A stretch of DNA of 64,000 nucleotides from Camelimonas fluminis (GTDB lineage Bacteria; Pseudomonadota; Alphaproteobacteria; Rhizobiales; Beijerinckiaceae). The stretch spans positions 235,907 to 299,906 of the forward strand of contig NZ_BNCG01000004.1 in assembly GCF_014656355.1 (NCBI RefSeq), written 5' to 3'. Numbering within the stretch: the stretch's first letter is position 1; every line of letters begins with the position of its first letter. A model generated the notes under the pieces. The model saw only the letters and a list, made by a program, of their open reading frames with translations. It made no database searches and was not told the DNA's origin. Positions 52,410 to 62,272 of this stretch are shown in pieces. Made by a program: the position numbers and the translations under genes.

Positions 52410-53801
52410 ATGTCCCAGGAAACAGCCATGCCAATGACTGAAGAGATCTGGTCGGCTCTTGGAGGTCAGCCGCTGACCTCAGGACGCCTGACCTTCACGG
52501 GCGCCGGAGAACTGCCTTCGGCCTTCGCCGTTTCCGATCTGGCGGCTGCTTCCGTGGCGGCCGCTGGTCTTGCCCTGTCTGATCTCCAGGCAAGAATCAC
52601 CGGGCAGGCGCCGGAAACCATTGCCGACCGGCGGCTCGCCTCCTTGTGGTTCGGCTGGTCGCTGGCGCCGCGCGGCTGGCGGCTGCCGCCGGCATGGGAC
52701 GACTGGTCGGGGGACTATCGCTGCGCGGATGGCTGGATCCGGGTGCACGCCAACGCGCCGGCGCACAGGAATGCGGCGCTGCGCGTGCTCGGCCAGCCGA
52801 CGGACCGGAATGAGGCGGCCCAGCGCATCGCACGGCTGGACGGCGATATGCTGGAAACGGCGATCATTGATGCGGGTGGTTGCGCCGCCCGCATGCGGCA
52901 GGCGTCGGAATGGCGCACGCACGCCCAGGGCGCCAGCGTCGCCAGGGAGCCCCTGATCGCTTGGGAAGGCTGGAGCAATCCCGGGCGGGCTGGTCAGGGG
53001 GGCGACCACTGGCGGCCGACCCGCGAGCGGCCGCTGCAAGGGTTGCGCGTGCTCGATCTCACTCGGGTTCTGGCAGGGCCGGCGTCCACGCGGTTTCTCG
53101 CCGCGTGCGGGGCCTGCGTGCTGCGCATCGACCCGCCGGATTGGGACGAGCCGGCGGTCATCCCTGAAGTAACGTCCGGAAAAATGTGCGCCCGCATGGA
53201 TCTGCGCCTGCCCGGCGACCGCGATCGCTTCGTGGCGCTGCTTCAGGATGCGGACGTGCTGGTGCATGGCTATCGTCCTGGCGCGCTGGCGGGGCTCGAT
53301 CTGGGAGCGGAAACCCGGCGGACGGCCAATCCTGGCCTCGTCGAGGTCTCGCTTGATGCGTGGGGCTGGAGCGGCCCGTGGCGCGGCCGGCGGGGCTTCG
53401 ACAGCCTGGTGCAGATGAGCTCGGGCATTGCGGCCGCCGGCATGGCGTGGAAAGGCGCGGAAACGCCAACGCCGTTGCCGGTGCAGGCTCTGGATCATGC
53501 AACAGGTTGGTTGATGGCGGCGGCTGTATTGCGCGGCCTCGTTCGGCGGCTTGACGCCGGTGGCTGCGTTGCCCGGTTGTCGCTGGCGCGCACGGCCGCT
53601 TTGCTGGTGGCGGCGGCCCCACCCCGCGAGGCCGGGTGGCTGCCCGCCGCCCCAGCGGACTATGCGCCGGAGGAGGAGCTGACCGATTGGGGGCCGGCGC
53701 TGCGCCTGCGGCAGCCCCTGTCGGTTGCTGGCGTCAGTTTGCAATGGGCGTCTCCGGCGCGCCGGCTTGGGAGCGATGCGCCCCGCTGGCCTGCAGGCTG
53801 A
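52410..53801 (+). CDS. Class III CoA-transferase (CaiB/BaiF family)
   Basis: A 463-residue enzyme. An N-terminal segment with [26 protein letters not shown] (about 103-128), normally the second domain in this family, precedes the Rossmann part [35 protein letters not shown] (about 209-243). The candidate catalytic Asp is 362 in QALDHATGW. This order occurs in a known subgroup of about 450-480-residue family members. Substrate is unknown. GGAGGAGGG precedes ATG 52410, and it is convergent with the autotransporter. Confidence 0.85.
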   Translation: MSQETAMPMTEEIWSALGGQPLTSGRLTFTGAGELPSAFAVSDLAAASVAAAGLALSDLQARITGQAPETIADRRLASLWFGWSLAPRGWRLPPAWDDWSGDYRCADGWIRVHANAPAHRNAALRVLGQPTDRNEAAQRIARLDGDMLETAIIDAGGCAARMRQASEWRTHAQGASVAREPLIAWEGWSNPGRAGQGGDHWRPTRERPLQGLRVLDLTRVLAGPASTRFLAACGACVLRIDPPDWDEPAVIPEVTSGKMCARMDLRLPGDRDRFVALLQDADVLVHGYRPGALAGLDLGAETRRTANPGLVEVSLDAWGWSGPWRGRRGFDSLVQMSSGIAAAGMAWKGAETPTPLPVQALDHATGWLMAAAVLRGLVRRLDAGGCVARLSLARTAALLVAAAPPREAGWLPAAPADYAPEEELTDWGPALRLRQPLSVAGVSLQWASPARRLGSDAPRWPAG

Positions 53802-53840
53802 GCGGTCCACTCACCAGGCCATCCGGCCCCGGCGGAAAAC

Positions 53841-56800
53841 TCAGAACCGGATGGCGAAATTGCCTTTCAGCGACTGCTTCTGCCCATGTTGGGCCACTTG
53901 CGCCGACCACATGGCGCCCAGGGTGACGTTGGCGGCCACGCTCATGTCGAGGCCCGCCTCCAGCAGCAGGCTGTCGCGAGCGATTGGCGCGCCGGAGACG
54001 CCGAAGGGCGTCGTCGCCCCCGCCAGCCACATGCGGCCGCGTGGGTTCACGTCGCCGAACGCATGGATCCAGCCGACCGTGGCGCGCGCCGTCAAGCCGG
54101 CGCCATTGGCCATCATGAAGGTGTGCGCGAGGCGGGTCCCCAACGTCGTGTATGCAGTGCTCATGTCGCCGGTTTTGCCGGATAACCTGGCGACGCCGCC
54201 GGTTTCCTGAAACCGCTCGCCATTGAACCCAACCCAGGCCAGCCCCAGGAAAGGCTCGACGGCAGTCGCCCCATATTGGAGCTCCTGACCGATCTCACCG
54301 AAGATCTGGGCGAGGCCAGAGCGCCAGGCGCCGCGCGCGCTGTCGGCGTAGCAGGGAAAGACAATGGCGCGGCTTACCGTTGCGTCGTTCCAGGTATAGG
54401 CGGCGCCCCAGCGCATTCCGAGCCCGGCGTATTTGCCGCCGCCATAGAGCGCCACATGGTAGCTGTCGGCCCCAGCCGAGGAAGCCCGGCTGTTGAGATC
54501 GAACGAACTTCGGCCATAGCCTCCCGCGACGCCGAGTCGCCAGCTGTCGAAGGTCTGCGCGTCGATTCCGGCGAGGAAGCCGGCGACGGACTGACTGGTT
54601 CTGGCGACGCCGGCGCCGGCGCCTCCAGCATGGCCCCAGCCGCCAAACGCCTGCCCCCATAACGTTGCGTTCATCCCCTCCAGTCGCCGGATCTGCTGGA
54701 CGTCGCCCTTGCCGTTGACCTGATCGCCATTCGCAGATGACTGGCGGACACGGCCGGTGATCGCATCGCGCACATGGTGGCCCTGGGCGGCGAGGGCCCC
54801 GGCGATCGAGGCGTGGACATCGCCGGAGATGGCGCCGAACGCCTGCGCGGCGGCGTCTGCTGTCGGCAGGCTGGCAATGATGGAGAACAGGGAATTGTCG
54901 GTCGGCAGGCGGTCAACCGCCGCCGCCGCCGCCGCCTGGTTTGGCGTTTTCGCCGCTTCGTCCATGGGCGTGCTGTTGCGGACCACGGTGAGGTAGGCGT
55001 TGTTGGCGTCGTAGCCCAGAATGGGCGTCAGGAAGACGTAGCTTTGTCCCGGCGCCCAGCTGGCGCCGCCGTCAAAGGTGGTTCCGCCAATGCCGCTGGC
55101 GGCGGTGACGATGACCTGCCGGGCGCCGACCACATAACCGCTGCCGGCTGGAACAGGCGTCACCACCACCCGGCCGCCCAGATGCGCCTGGCCAGCGACC
55201 TGAATCAGATCGGATTGGCCCTGGCCGTTGATGTCGACCTGATAAACTGAAGAGGGGCCGAAATTCAGGTTCCCGCCAACATGGACAACGCCGAGCGAAT
55301 TGCCGGGCGCGATGACGCCATGGCTGACGAGATCGCCGCCAATCCGCCAGTTGCCGCTGAAAACAGAGCCCGGGTCGACGTGGACGTCGCCGCCAACCTG
55401 TACGGGGCTGGCCAGCGATCCGCCGCTGGCGCGCGAACTGGCGAGGGTCACGTGTCCAGCCACCTGCACGCCGCCCTCGCCAAAGCGCAGGGCGGTGTTG
55501 TTGGCGGCAATGTCGCCCGCGATGGCGCTGCCGTCGCGGAAGTGCAGCTCGCCGCCCCCGTGCAGGGCGCGTACATGCCGCACGCCTTTGGCGACGCCGC
55601 TCCAGGACGCTTTGTCGCCAAGCTCGACATCGGTAAAGCCCGTCGTTTTCGCGCCCACGTCGAGAATGTCGCCGGTCGCCACAGAGCCGCCGCCGAGGCC
55701 AAGCACCACCATGCCGCTGTCGCCGCCTGGTCCGCTGCGATCGACAGCCAGCAACACGTTGCTGCTGTTGGTCAGATGGACGCCTGGACCGATCAGCACC
55801 TCCACATGCTGGCCGGCCTTGTCGAAGGTCGTGGCGATGGCGGCGGTCGCTCCGGTGATCGCTCCCGCGCCGCTCAGGGTGATGGCGGCGTTGTTATGGG
55901 TGCGGATGGCGGCGTCTTGCGCGGAGCTAATGCTGACCGTTTCCGCCAGAACAACGCCGCCGTCCCGCACGAGGAGGCCGGCGGCCCCGCTGCCCGTTGC
56001 GGCCAGAACGCCTCCAGTCAGTTCGCGCCGGCCGCCATGCTCGGCCACGGCCGCGTGGGCGTCGGCGCCCGTGGTCTGGACATTGGCGCGGCCGAAGATG
56101 ACGCCGCCTGCGGCTGCGGCGTCGTGACCGTCGCGGCGCCGGTCGTTGCCCGCGATCAGGCCGTGCGCGGCGACGCCAGAGATCTGGAACGACGACCCTT
56201 CCACCTCGATCCGGGCGCCCGTTTGCGCCACGGCGCCGTGTCCGCCAGCCCCGCTGGTGGTCACGGCGACTGCGCCGCCGGCGATAATCCGGCCGCCGTC
56301 GACGGCGTAGAGCCCAGACGCCAGCGCGCCGGTGGCGCTGACGGCGCCGCCGCTCAGTCTGACGACGCCGGCGCTGGAGCCGTCATAAGCCGGAACCGCC
56401 GGGGTAGAGATTTCCGGGAAACCGGCCTGCACGGCGTGGGCGCCCGCGCCAGCAACGCTGACGTTGGCGGCGCTTTCGATCGTTCCGCCCGAATGCGCCA
56501 GAAGGCCGCGCGCGCCTGCGCCAGCGGCGCCGACTGATCCGCCAGCCAACTCAATCCGGCCGCCAAAGTCCGCGACGGCGCCATGAGCGTCGATCCCGAC
56601 GGTCTGCACGCTGGCGGCGCCCTGGATGACGCCCCCGGGGGCGGCGGCGTCGACGCCAGCGCGTCGCCGGTCGTTGCTGGCAAGAAGCCCGAGCGCGGCG
56701 ACGCCGCTGGTGTGAAACGAAGCGCCGTCCAGGTCGATGCGGCTGCCGGTTTGCGCCAGCGCGCCATAGCCGCCGTCGCCGGTGGTGGTGACGGCGACGG

Positions 56801-58421
56801 GGCCGGCGCTGATCTGCCCGCCGTCGGTGGCGTAAAGGCCAGCCGCCAGCAGGCCGGCGCTGCTGATGGCGCCGCCGGTCAAGGTCACCGCGCCGGCCGT
56901 GGCGCGGTTGTATGGCGTGTCGGTGGCCTCGGTGAGCCCGGCCTGCACCGCGTGAGAGCCATGGCCGACGGCGCTGACATTGGCGGCGCTGGTGATGGTT
57001 CCGCCGGAATGCGCCAGCAGGCCTTGCGTCATATGCGCCGTGACTGAAACCAATCCGCTGGTCAGCGTGACGGAGCCATGGTCGCGCGCCAGCGCCCCGA
57101 CGCCCTGCGCGCCTTGCGTTGCGATGTCGGCGCTGCTGATGATGCGTCCGCCATTGGCTGCGACCACCCCATGCCCGTCGTCGCCTGAGGCGGACACCGA
57201 ACCGCCGAACAACGTGATGCGACCGCCGTTTTCCGCCACGGCGCCGTGGCCGCCGGCGCCCTGAGCTGCAATCGTCACGCCATTTGCGTTGATGGCGCCG
57301 CCTGTCGCCGCCGTATCGAACGGCAGCCTGTCATTACCGGCAATCAGACCGTGAGTTCCGTCACCGGCGACGCTGATCGCGGAACTGGTCAGGTTGATGG
57401 CGCTGTTGCTGTCGGCGTGAGCGCCAGTCGCGTCCCGTCCGGTGGTGGCGATGTCGACAGCAGTGGCGTGAATGACGCCCGCGTCAGTCGCATACAACCC
57501 CCTGGCGTTGTCCCCGCTGGTGCGCAGGTCGCCGCCGGTCAGCGTCGCCACGCCGGCGGTCCCGCCGTCATATGCGGCGAGCGGATCGCTGGCGCTGGCT
57601 CCCCCGGCCTGCGCGGCATGCGCCTTTGCGCCGCCTGTCGTGATGTTGGCGCTGCTGCTGATCTGGCCATTGATGATCGCGGAGAGTCCCAGAGCCTCCG
57701 CGCCGCTCGTGGTGACAGATCCGTTCTCAAGGTTGACGCTGGCGCCATGCGAGGCGAGGGCGCCGCCAGCCATGAAGCCGGTGGTGGCGATGATGGCGTT
57801 GCGGGCGTTGATTACGCCGCCAGGCGTCGGGATATTGAAGTTCTTCACCATGTCGTTGTTGGCGACGAGGCCCACGGCGTTGACGCCTGAGGTGCTGACG
57901 CTGGCGTTGACCAGGATGATGGTGCTGGCGCTTTCCGCCTGGCCGCCGAAACTGGTCGCGCCCGTGGTGCTGATGCTGACGTTGCTGGCGTTGACGACGC
58001 CATGGTCAACCGCATGCAGGCCCAGCGAATAACCGCCGTCCGTGCTGATCCGTCCGCCGGTGAGATTGACAGTTCCGGCTGTGGAGCCGTCATACAATGT
58101 GGCGTTCGGCCCTGAATTGCCCGCCTGAACCGCATGGCCGCGATCACCGGTGGTCGTCACGTCGGCGCTGCTGTTGATGACGCCCTGACTGCGGCCCAAC
58201 AGGCCGATGCTGCGTTGCGCGATGGTGCTCTGGGCGGTGATGACGCCGCCATCCAGTGTGACCGCGCCGCCTTGATTGTAGGCGATCACCGCCCGTTGTC
58301 CGGGAAGGGCGTTGACAATGACATTGGTCAGGATGCCGAGATCGACCCCATTGGCCGAGATCGGCGGACCAGCGAGGAGCGGCGTCGACAACAGCGACAA
58401 TGCCGTGGTTGAGGTCAGCAA
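53841..58421 (-). CDS. Large autotransporter (type Va) with repetitive beta-helical passenger
   Basis: A 1526-residue surface protein. The signal-like start is ALLLTSTTALSLLSTPLLAG. The passenger (about 25-850) repeats GGVI/T, ATG.., HGLLA, GAVAxxGGR motifs typical of parallel beta-helix adhesins, with anchors HAVQAG at residues 96, 490 and 662 and HAAQAG at 268. The later GVIAPGNSLGVVHVGGNLNFGPSS module is autotransporter-associated (PATR). The C-terminal domain (about 1235-1526) is a 12-strand beta-barrel translocator ending in aromatic Phe (NFAIRF). The first in-frame start codon is TTG 58421; the preceding in-frame residues continue a good signal peptide but lack ATG or GTG, so the true start is unresolved. 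Confidence 0.9.
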   Translation of the reverse strand: MLTSTTALSLLSTPLLAGPPISANGVDLGILTNVIVNALPGQRAVIAYNQGGAVTLDGGVITAQSTIAQRSIGLLGRSQGVINSSADVTTTGDRGHAVQAGNSGPNATLYDGSTAGTVNLTGGRISTDGGYSLGLHAVDHGVVNASNVSISTTGATSFGGQAESASTIILVNASVSTSGVNAVGLVANNDMVKNFNIPTPGGVINARNAIIATTGFMAGGALASHGASVNLENGSVTTSGAEALGLSAIINGQISSSANITTGGAKAHAAQAGGASASDPLAAYDGGTAGVATLTGGDLRTSGDNARGLYATDAGVIHATAVDIATTGRDATGAHADSNSAINLTSSAISVAGDGTHGLIAGNDRLPFDTAATGGAINANGVTIAAQGAGGHGAVAENGGRITLFGGSVSASGDDGHGVVAANGGRIISSADIATQGAQGVGALARDHGSVTLTSGLVSVTAHMTQGLLAHSGGTITSAANVSAVGHGSHAVQAGLTEATDTPYNRATAGAVTLTGGAISSAGLLAAGLYATDGGQISAGPVAVTTTGDGGYGALAQTGSRIDLDGASFHTSGVAALGLLASNDRRRAGVDAAAPGGVIQGAASVQTVGIDAHGAVADFGGRIELAGGSVGAAGAGARGLLAHSGGTIESAANVSVAGAGAHAVQAGFPEISTPAVPAYDGSSAGVVRLSGGAVSATGALASGLYAVDGGRIIAGGAVAVTTSGAGGHGAVAQTGARIEVEGSSFQISGVAAHGLIAGNDRRRDGHDAAAAGGVIFGRANVQTTGADAHAAVAEHGGRRELTGGVLAATGSGAAGLLVRDGGVVLAETVSISSAQDAAIRTHNNAAITLSGAGAITGATAAIATTFDKAGQHVEVLIGPGVHLTNSSNVLLAVDRSGPGGDSGMVVLGLGGGSVATGDILDVGAKTTGFTDVELGDKASWSGVAKGVRHVRALHGGGELHFRDGSAIAGDIAANNTALRFGEGGVQVAGHVTLASSRASGGSLASPVQVGGDVHVDPGSVFSGNWRIGGDLVSHGVIAPGNSLGVVHVGGNLNFGPSSVYQVDINGQGQSDLIQVAGQAHLGGRVVVTPVPAGSGYVVGARQVIVTAASGIGGTTFDGGASWAPGQSYVFLTPILGYDANNAYLTVVRNSTPMDEAAKTPNQAAAAAAVDRLPTDNSLFSIIASLPTADAAAQAFGAISGDVHASIAGALAAQGHHVRDAITGRVRQSSANGDQVNGKGDVQQIRRLEGMNATLWGQAFGGWGHAGGAGAGVARTSQSVAGFLAGIDAQTFDSWRLGVAGGYGRSSFDLNSRASSAGADSYHVALYGGGKYAGLGMRWGAAYTWNDATVSRAIVFPCYADSARGAWRSGLAQIFGEIGQELQYGATAVEPFLGLAWVGFNGERFQETGGVARLSGKTGDMSTAYTTLGTRLAHTFMMANGAGLTARATVGWIHAFGDVNPRGRMWLAGATTPFGVSGAPIARDSLLLEAGLDMSVAANVTLGAMWSAQVAQHGQKQSLKGNFAIRF
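56421..58136 (-). repeat. 172-residue modules in the autotransporter passenger
   Basis: The anchor hexamers H-A-V/A-Q-A-G lie at residues 96-101, 268-273, 490-495 and 662-667: intervals of 172, 222 and 172 residues. Each module includes SAG-V-LTGG, GLYAtDGG, ttGxGG.GA.Aq, GLIAGNDR and GGVI blocks. The 222-residue module equals the unit plus about 50 residues, a duplicated sub-block. The regular length suggests duplication of one 516-base unit. Confidence 0.75.
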
Positions 58422-58903
58422 TAACGCAAGGCGGCGGCAGGAGCAGCGTTCGGCGTGGGCCAGGACGATGGCGGGAACGGCGCAGGCAATGGCAGGTATT
58501 CGTTCACCCCTGATGTAAAAATCAGAAGCGATATTGCCGTTATTGTCTTGTGTATCAATTAATAATATAAATTATTATTCTAAATATTCAGACGAGTGCT
58601 TTAATTGCTGCAGTAAACAATAGCATCCGCATGTGCGAGGGATGGCGCGACATGCAGCCGCCGGCCTGGAGCGACGCGCGAACCAGCGCCGCCGGCGGAG
58701 ACCTGGGGCAGTCTGGGCAGGGATTTGTCGCGACGTCATGCGGGGACTGATTCAGGCGCGTTCGCAGGAGAACGGCGGAACCGCTGACCTGGGCCGTGCG
58801 GCCTTGCCGCCGGACCTCCCCTGGGTGGGAGCGCTCTGGCGCCGTCCGGGGTAGCGTCCGGGGCTGGTTGAAACCGGTGAGCCGCGCCCACCGGTTTCCC
58901 GGG
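58422..58903. other. Intergenic region between autotransporter and binding-protein genes
   Basis: No gene recognised. The left 170 bases become AT-rich (58530-58605) and are the probable promoter region of the autotransporter on the minus strand. Confidence 0.45.
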
Positions 58904-60106
58904 TTACTTCGCGGAGATCGGACCCTCGAACAGATTGTAGCGGTCGCCCTCAAAACGCTGCAGATACAGCGCGTTATACAGGCTGTAGTTGTCAGGGCTG
59001 GTGTGCAGGGTCAGCTTCGGCAGCACCATCGGGACGTCTTTCTCATCCATCGAAGCCGCGATGTCGCGCAGGTTCTCGCGGGTGAGATTGTCGCCGGCCC
59101 GCCGCAGCACGCGTTCAAGCAGAACAGCGGCCATATAGCCTTGCACGGCGTTGGAATCGTCGATCATGCCAGTCTGGCCAATGGAGGTCATGAAAGCCTT
59201 GTAATCCTTCATGTCCTGATCGTTGGCCCATTGCGGATCATCCGGCTCCTTGAGGGCGACCGCGGTGATGACGCCCTGCGAAGCCTTGACGCCAGCCGGC
59301 TTCAGCACGCCGCCGATCGAGGCGGAGACGCTGACCACCATCTGCAGCGGCTTCCAGTCCAGTTCGTGGACGCGCTTGATCACCTGGGCGGCGAATTTCG
59401 GCGTCGCCACGACGAACAGGATATTCGCGCCGCTGGCCTTCATGCGAACCACTTCGGCGTCGACGGTCGCGCTGGTGATCTCGTATGGCAATTCGAGCGC
59501 GATCATGGATTTGGCCTTGTCGCCAAGTCCTTCACGAAAGCCCCGGACATAATCTTTGCCGAAGTCGTCATTTTGGTAAATGATCGCGACCTTGCCGTCA
59601 GGTTTGTTCTTCAGGACGTAGTTGGCGTAGATCTTGGCTTCCATGTCGTAGAGCGGCAGCATGGCCGTTGTCCATGGATAGTTCTTGGGGTCGTTCCATT
59701 TGCTGGCGCCGGTCGCTACAAACAGTTGCGGAACCTTCTTCGAATTCAGGTATTTGTGGACGGCCGAGTTGGAGGGCGTGCCGACTGAGCCATAAACGGC
59801 CAGCACGTTGTCGTTCTCCACCAGCTTGCGCGTCTGCTCCACCGCCTTGGGCGGGCTGTATGCGTCGTCAAGAGAGATAATGTTGATCTTGCGGCCGTTG
59901 ATGCCGCCCTTTTCGTTGATCTTCTTGAAATAATCGACAATGGCGGATCCGCGGACGCCATAGGCGGAAGCCGGGCCGCTGTAGGGCACCACGTTGCCGA
60001 TGCGAATTTCCGTGTCAGTGACGCCTGGGCCGTATTTTTTTTCACTGGCCTGAGCTGTTCCCAGTGCGACAGCAAGCGCCGCGACAGCAATACAGAGCTG
60101 CTTCAT
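58904..60106 (-). CDS. Branched-chain amino acid ABC transporter substrate-binding protein (orphan)
   Basis: A 400-residue periplasmic binding protein (Peripla_BP_6). The signal peptide is MKQLCIAVAALAVALGTAQA. The mature part starts KKYGPGVTDTEIRIGNVVPYSGPASAYG, followed by INIISLDDAYSPPKAVEQTRKLVENDNVLAVYGSVGTPSN and VAIIYQNDDFGKDYVRGFREGLGD, all characteristic. ATG 60106 has GGGAGGAAATATCC upstream; an earlier in-frame ATG would spoil the signal peptide. No permease or ATPase genes flank it, so it must use a transporter encoded elsewhere or act as a chemosensor partner. Confidence 0.92.
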   Translation of the reverse strand: MKQLCIAVAALAVALGTAQASEKKYGPGVTDTEIRIGNVVPYSGPASAYGVRGSAIVDYFKKINEKGGINGRKINIISLDDAYSPPKAVEQTRKLVENDNVLAVYGSVGTPSNSAVHKYLNSKKVPQLFVATGASKWNDPKNYPWTTAMLPLYDMEAKIYANYVLKNKPDGKVAIIYQNDDFGKDYVRGFREGLGDKAKSMIALELPYEITSATVDAEVVRMKASGANILFVVATPKFAAQVIKRVHELDWKPLQMVVSVSASIGGVLKPAGVKASQGVITAVALKEPDDPQWANDQDMKDYKAFMTSIGQTGMIDDSNAVQGYMAAVLLERVLRRAGDNLTRENLRDIAASMDEKDVPMVLPKLTLHTSPDNYSLYNALYLQRFEGDRYNLFEGPISAK

Positions 60107-60401
60107 GGATATTTCCTCCCCGGATGTTGTAACCGGCGGGCGCAGTACAGCCATGGGAAGCAGCTGAGTCAATCCGCTTGCACTATTTTTGGCAAGGGGC
60201 TGACGCGCTTCATGTGTGAAAAAGTGTTATGAATCAGTTGGATGGCGCTTTATCGCCGAGGGCCTGCCCATGAGAGCGCATGCGCCCAATTCATGTGTGC
60301 GGCAAGTAGATGTCGCCATTTCTCAGGAAAATCTGACATGGCCTGGCGTCAAAGCCTGGTCGCCGTCGCCTGGCGGCGTTCGGCTTCAGAGAGGAAGCGT
60401 C

Positions 60402-60447
60402 TCATATCAGGTCGCGGATGCCTCAGCATCTTTGCGACCTGATATGA
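60402..60447. repeat. Near-perfect 46-base hairpin
   Basis: TCATATCAGGTCGC (60402-60415) pairs perfectly with GCGACCTGATATGA (60434-60447), and the 18-base loop itself holds GATGC / GCATC around CTCA. The total structure is long, GC-rich in the middle and has no T-run. It lies in the 446-base gene-free stretch between the binding-protein gene and the b561-YceI gene, both transcribed leftward. It might be a structured small RNA, a processing site or the remnant of a small mobile element. AAACCCC / GGGGTTT forms another weaker hairpin at about 60478-60510. Confidence 0.5.
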
Positions 60448-60552
60448 TGGGAAGCGCCTTGCGTAGCCCGGCCCTCGCCAAACCCCTTGGGTAAAGACCC
60501 GCCGGGGTTTGTTATGATCAGGACAACGCCCCAGCGCTACGGCTGTCCGGGT

Positions 60553-61875
60553 TTATGACCGCGACGCCATGCGTTTCGCCGTCACCTCAATGGCGACGCC
60601 AATATCCATCGACACCCAGTCGCCGCCACTGTCCGACTGCATGCCGAGATCGAGGGCGCGCCGGTCGAGCTTCAGGTTGCCTTTCACCGTGGCGACGCCG
60701 TCGCGCTCGCTGAAGGTGAAGGGCAGGACAACTGGCAGCGAGGCATTCTTCAACGTCAGGGTTCCTGTCGCTTCATAGCGGTCTCCACCCAGTCCCCTGA
60801 AGGCGCCCGATTCAAATCGCGCGACGGGGTGACCTTTGGGGTCCAGCCACTCTTCGCCCTCAAGCGCGTTTTCCTGGGTGGAATCGCCTGTTCGGGCGCT
60901 GTCGACCTGCACAAGCACCGTCGCGCGTGACCCGGCGAGATTTTCCGGGTCGAAGCGGATGTCGCCTTCCCATCGCTCAAACCGTCCCGTGAAGCCGTCG
61001 CCGGAGTGCGTGCCGGTGAAGGCAATGCGCGACGCGCCGTAGTCAACGCTCCAGGCGGCGGCCTGGTTGCCGGTCGCTGGCTGGCGCGGCGCGGCGGGCT
61101 GCATGGCGACTGGCGCCGGGCGCGTCTGGGCTACGGTCGTCAGTTGCGGGGCGGGCGCCGGGGTCACGGCGATGGCGGCGGCCTGGGCGATGATCAGCAC
61201 CAGGCACAAACCGGCGCAGCGGCCCAGCCATCTTTCCCATGCGTCTGGCGGTGGGGCTGTCGGCGCATCGCCCTGGGGCAGGCCCGGGACCATATGAGCC
61301 AGCACGCCGTCGCGTTGAATAAACTGGTGTTTCAGCGCCGCGCCCACATGCAGCGCGATCAGCGCCACCGCAGCCCACGCGAGCATGCTGTGGGCGCCCA
61401 TGGCCTGAAACGCCACGGTGCGGCGCAGGGAGGCTGAAGCCTCGCCGATCCACGGCAGGTGCGGGATGCTGAACAGCCCGAACCAGCTTGTCGGCACGGC
61501 GAGCGCCCGGTCGGCGCTGACCGCCCAGCCCGTCGACACATAGAGCCAGCCAGTGAGCGGCAGCGCCAGCATCAGGCCATAGAAGGCGGCGTGCGTCGCG
61601 CGGGCGGCAAACGCTTCCCATCGCTTCATTCCGCCAGGCAGGGGCGGAACCGGGTGGGCGAGGCGCCACACAATCCGCAATGCGGTCAGGCCGAGAATCA
61701 GGAATCCGACTGACTTGTGGAACTGGAAAACACGATAGGCCAGCGCCTGCGCACCTGGTTCGCTGATGGCGCCCGTCATCCAGATTCCCATGGGAATCAT
61801 GGCGATGATGCAAAGGGCGATGGCCCAGTGCAGGGCGATGGCGATGGCGCTGTAGCGGGTGGGACGGGCAGACAT
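60553..61875 (-). CDS. Cytochrome b561 domain fused to YceI domain
   Basis: A 440-residue fusion. The N-terminal part (about 1-200) is a four-helix cytochrome b561: SAIAIALHWAIALC (His ligand), FQFHKSVGFLILGL, AAFYGLMLALPLTGWLYV and ALIALHVGAALKH (His ligands), binding two b-type hemes. A fifth helix near 218-236 leads to a Pro/Ala/Gln linker. The C-terminal YceI lipocalin-like domain begins WSVDYGASRIAFTGTHSG and ends SDSGGDWVSMDIGVAIEV. In other bacteria the two are separate adjacent genes (yceJ and yceI), so this is a gene fusion. It probably links membrane electron transfer to a periplasmic isoprenoid/quinone carrier. Confidence 0.9.
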   Translation of the reverse strand: MSARPTRYSAIAIALHWAIALCIIAMIPMGIWMTGAISEPGAQALAYRVFQFHKSVGFLILGLTALRIVWRLAHPVPPLPGGMKRWEAFAARATHAAFYGLMLALPLTGWLYVSTGWAVSADRALAVPTSWFGLFSIPHLPWIGEASASLRRTVAFQAMGAHSMLAWAAVALIALHVGAALKHQFIQRDGVLAHMVPGLPQGDAPTAPPPDAWERWLGRCAGLCLVLIIAQAAAIAVTPAPAPQLTTVAQTRPAPVAMQPAAPRQPATGNQAAAWSVDYGASRIAFTGTHSGDGFTGRFERWEGDIRFDPENLAGSRATVLVQVDSARTGDSTQENALEGEEWLDPKGHPVARFESGAFRGLGGDRYEATGTLTLKNASLPVVLPFTFSERDGVATVKGNLKLDRRALDLGMQSDSGGDWVSMDIGVAIEVTAKRMASRS

Positions 61876-62272
61876 GGTTCAATCCAGCGCGCCTGCGGCG
61901 CGTCTTTCCGGCAGCGGGGCGACGGCCGCCCCCCTGACAAGGCAATGGCAATGTAGTGGGTGCTGGGCGGCGTTCCCGTGACACAGGGGCGGGGTATAAG
62001 CGCGCCGGTTGGACCTGGCCGGGCGCGCCTTGCCGCGAACCGACGTCGGCGTCACGCCGAAAAGCGTCAATTCGTTCTGGATCGTGAACGCGCTGACGCA
62101 TCCACGATCCACCAGGTTCAATCCACGCGACCCATGTCCTTGCCGGACGCGTCATGCGTCCCTCGGGCTTGATCACCACCACCCAACGAGTGAGCCCATC
62201 GGGGGGCCGCGCCACGGGCCCGAAGCTGGAGCCGGACGCGGGTCGACCGGGTTGCTCCGCAGCTGCCGGGAC
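61876..62272. other. Intergenic region, no gene recognised
   Basis: GC-rich sequence between two YceI-containing genes, both on the minus strand. Nothing conserved was recognised; the right end should contain the 3' end of the YceI transcript and the left the promoter of the fusion gene. Confidence 0.45.

Noticed and set aside
52410..53801. Apparent circular permutation of a CoA-transferase as novelty
   Set aside because: This domain order is found in a known subgroup of family III CoA-transferases of similar length, so it is not new.
55281..56537. Long plus-strand frames and repeats that could suggest CRISPR or a tandem array
   Set aside because: The periodicity belongs to the autotransporter passenger; units are about 516 bases and coding, without short direct repeats and spacers.
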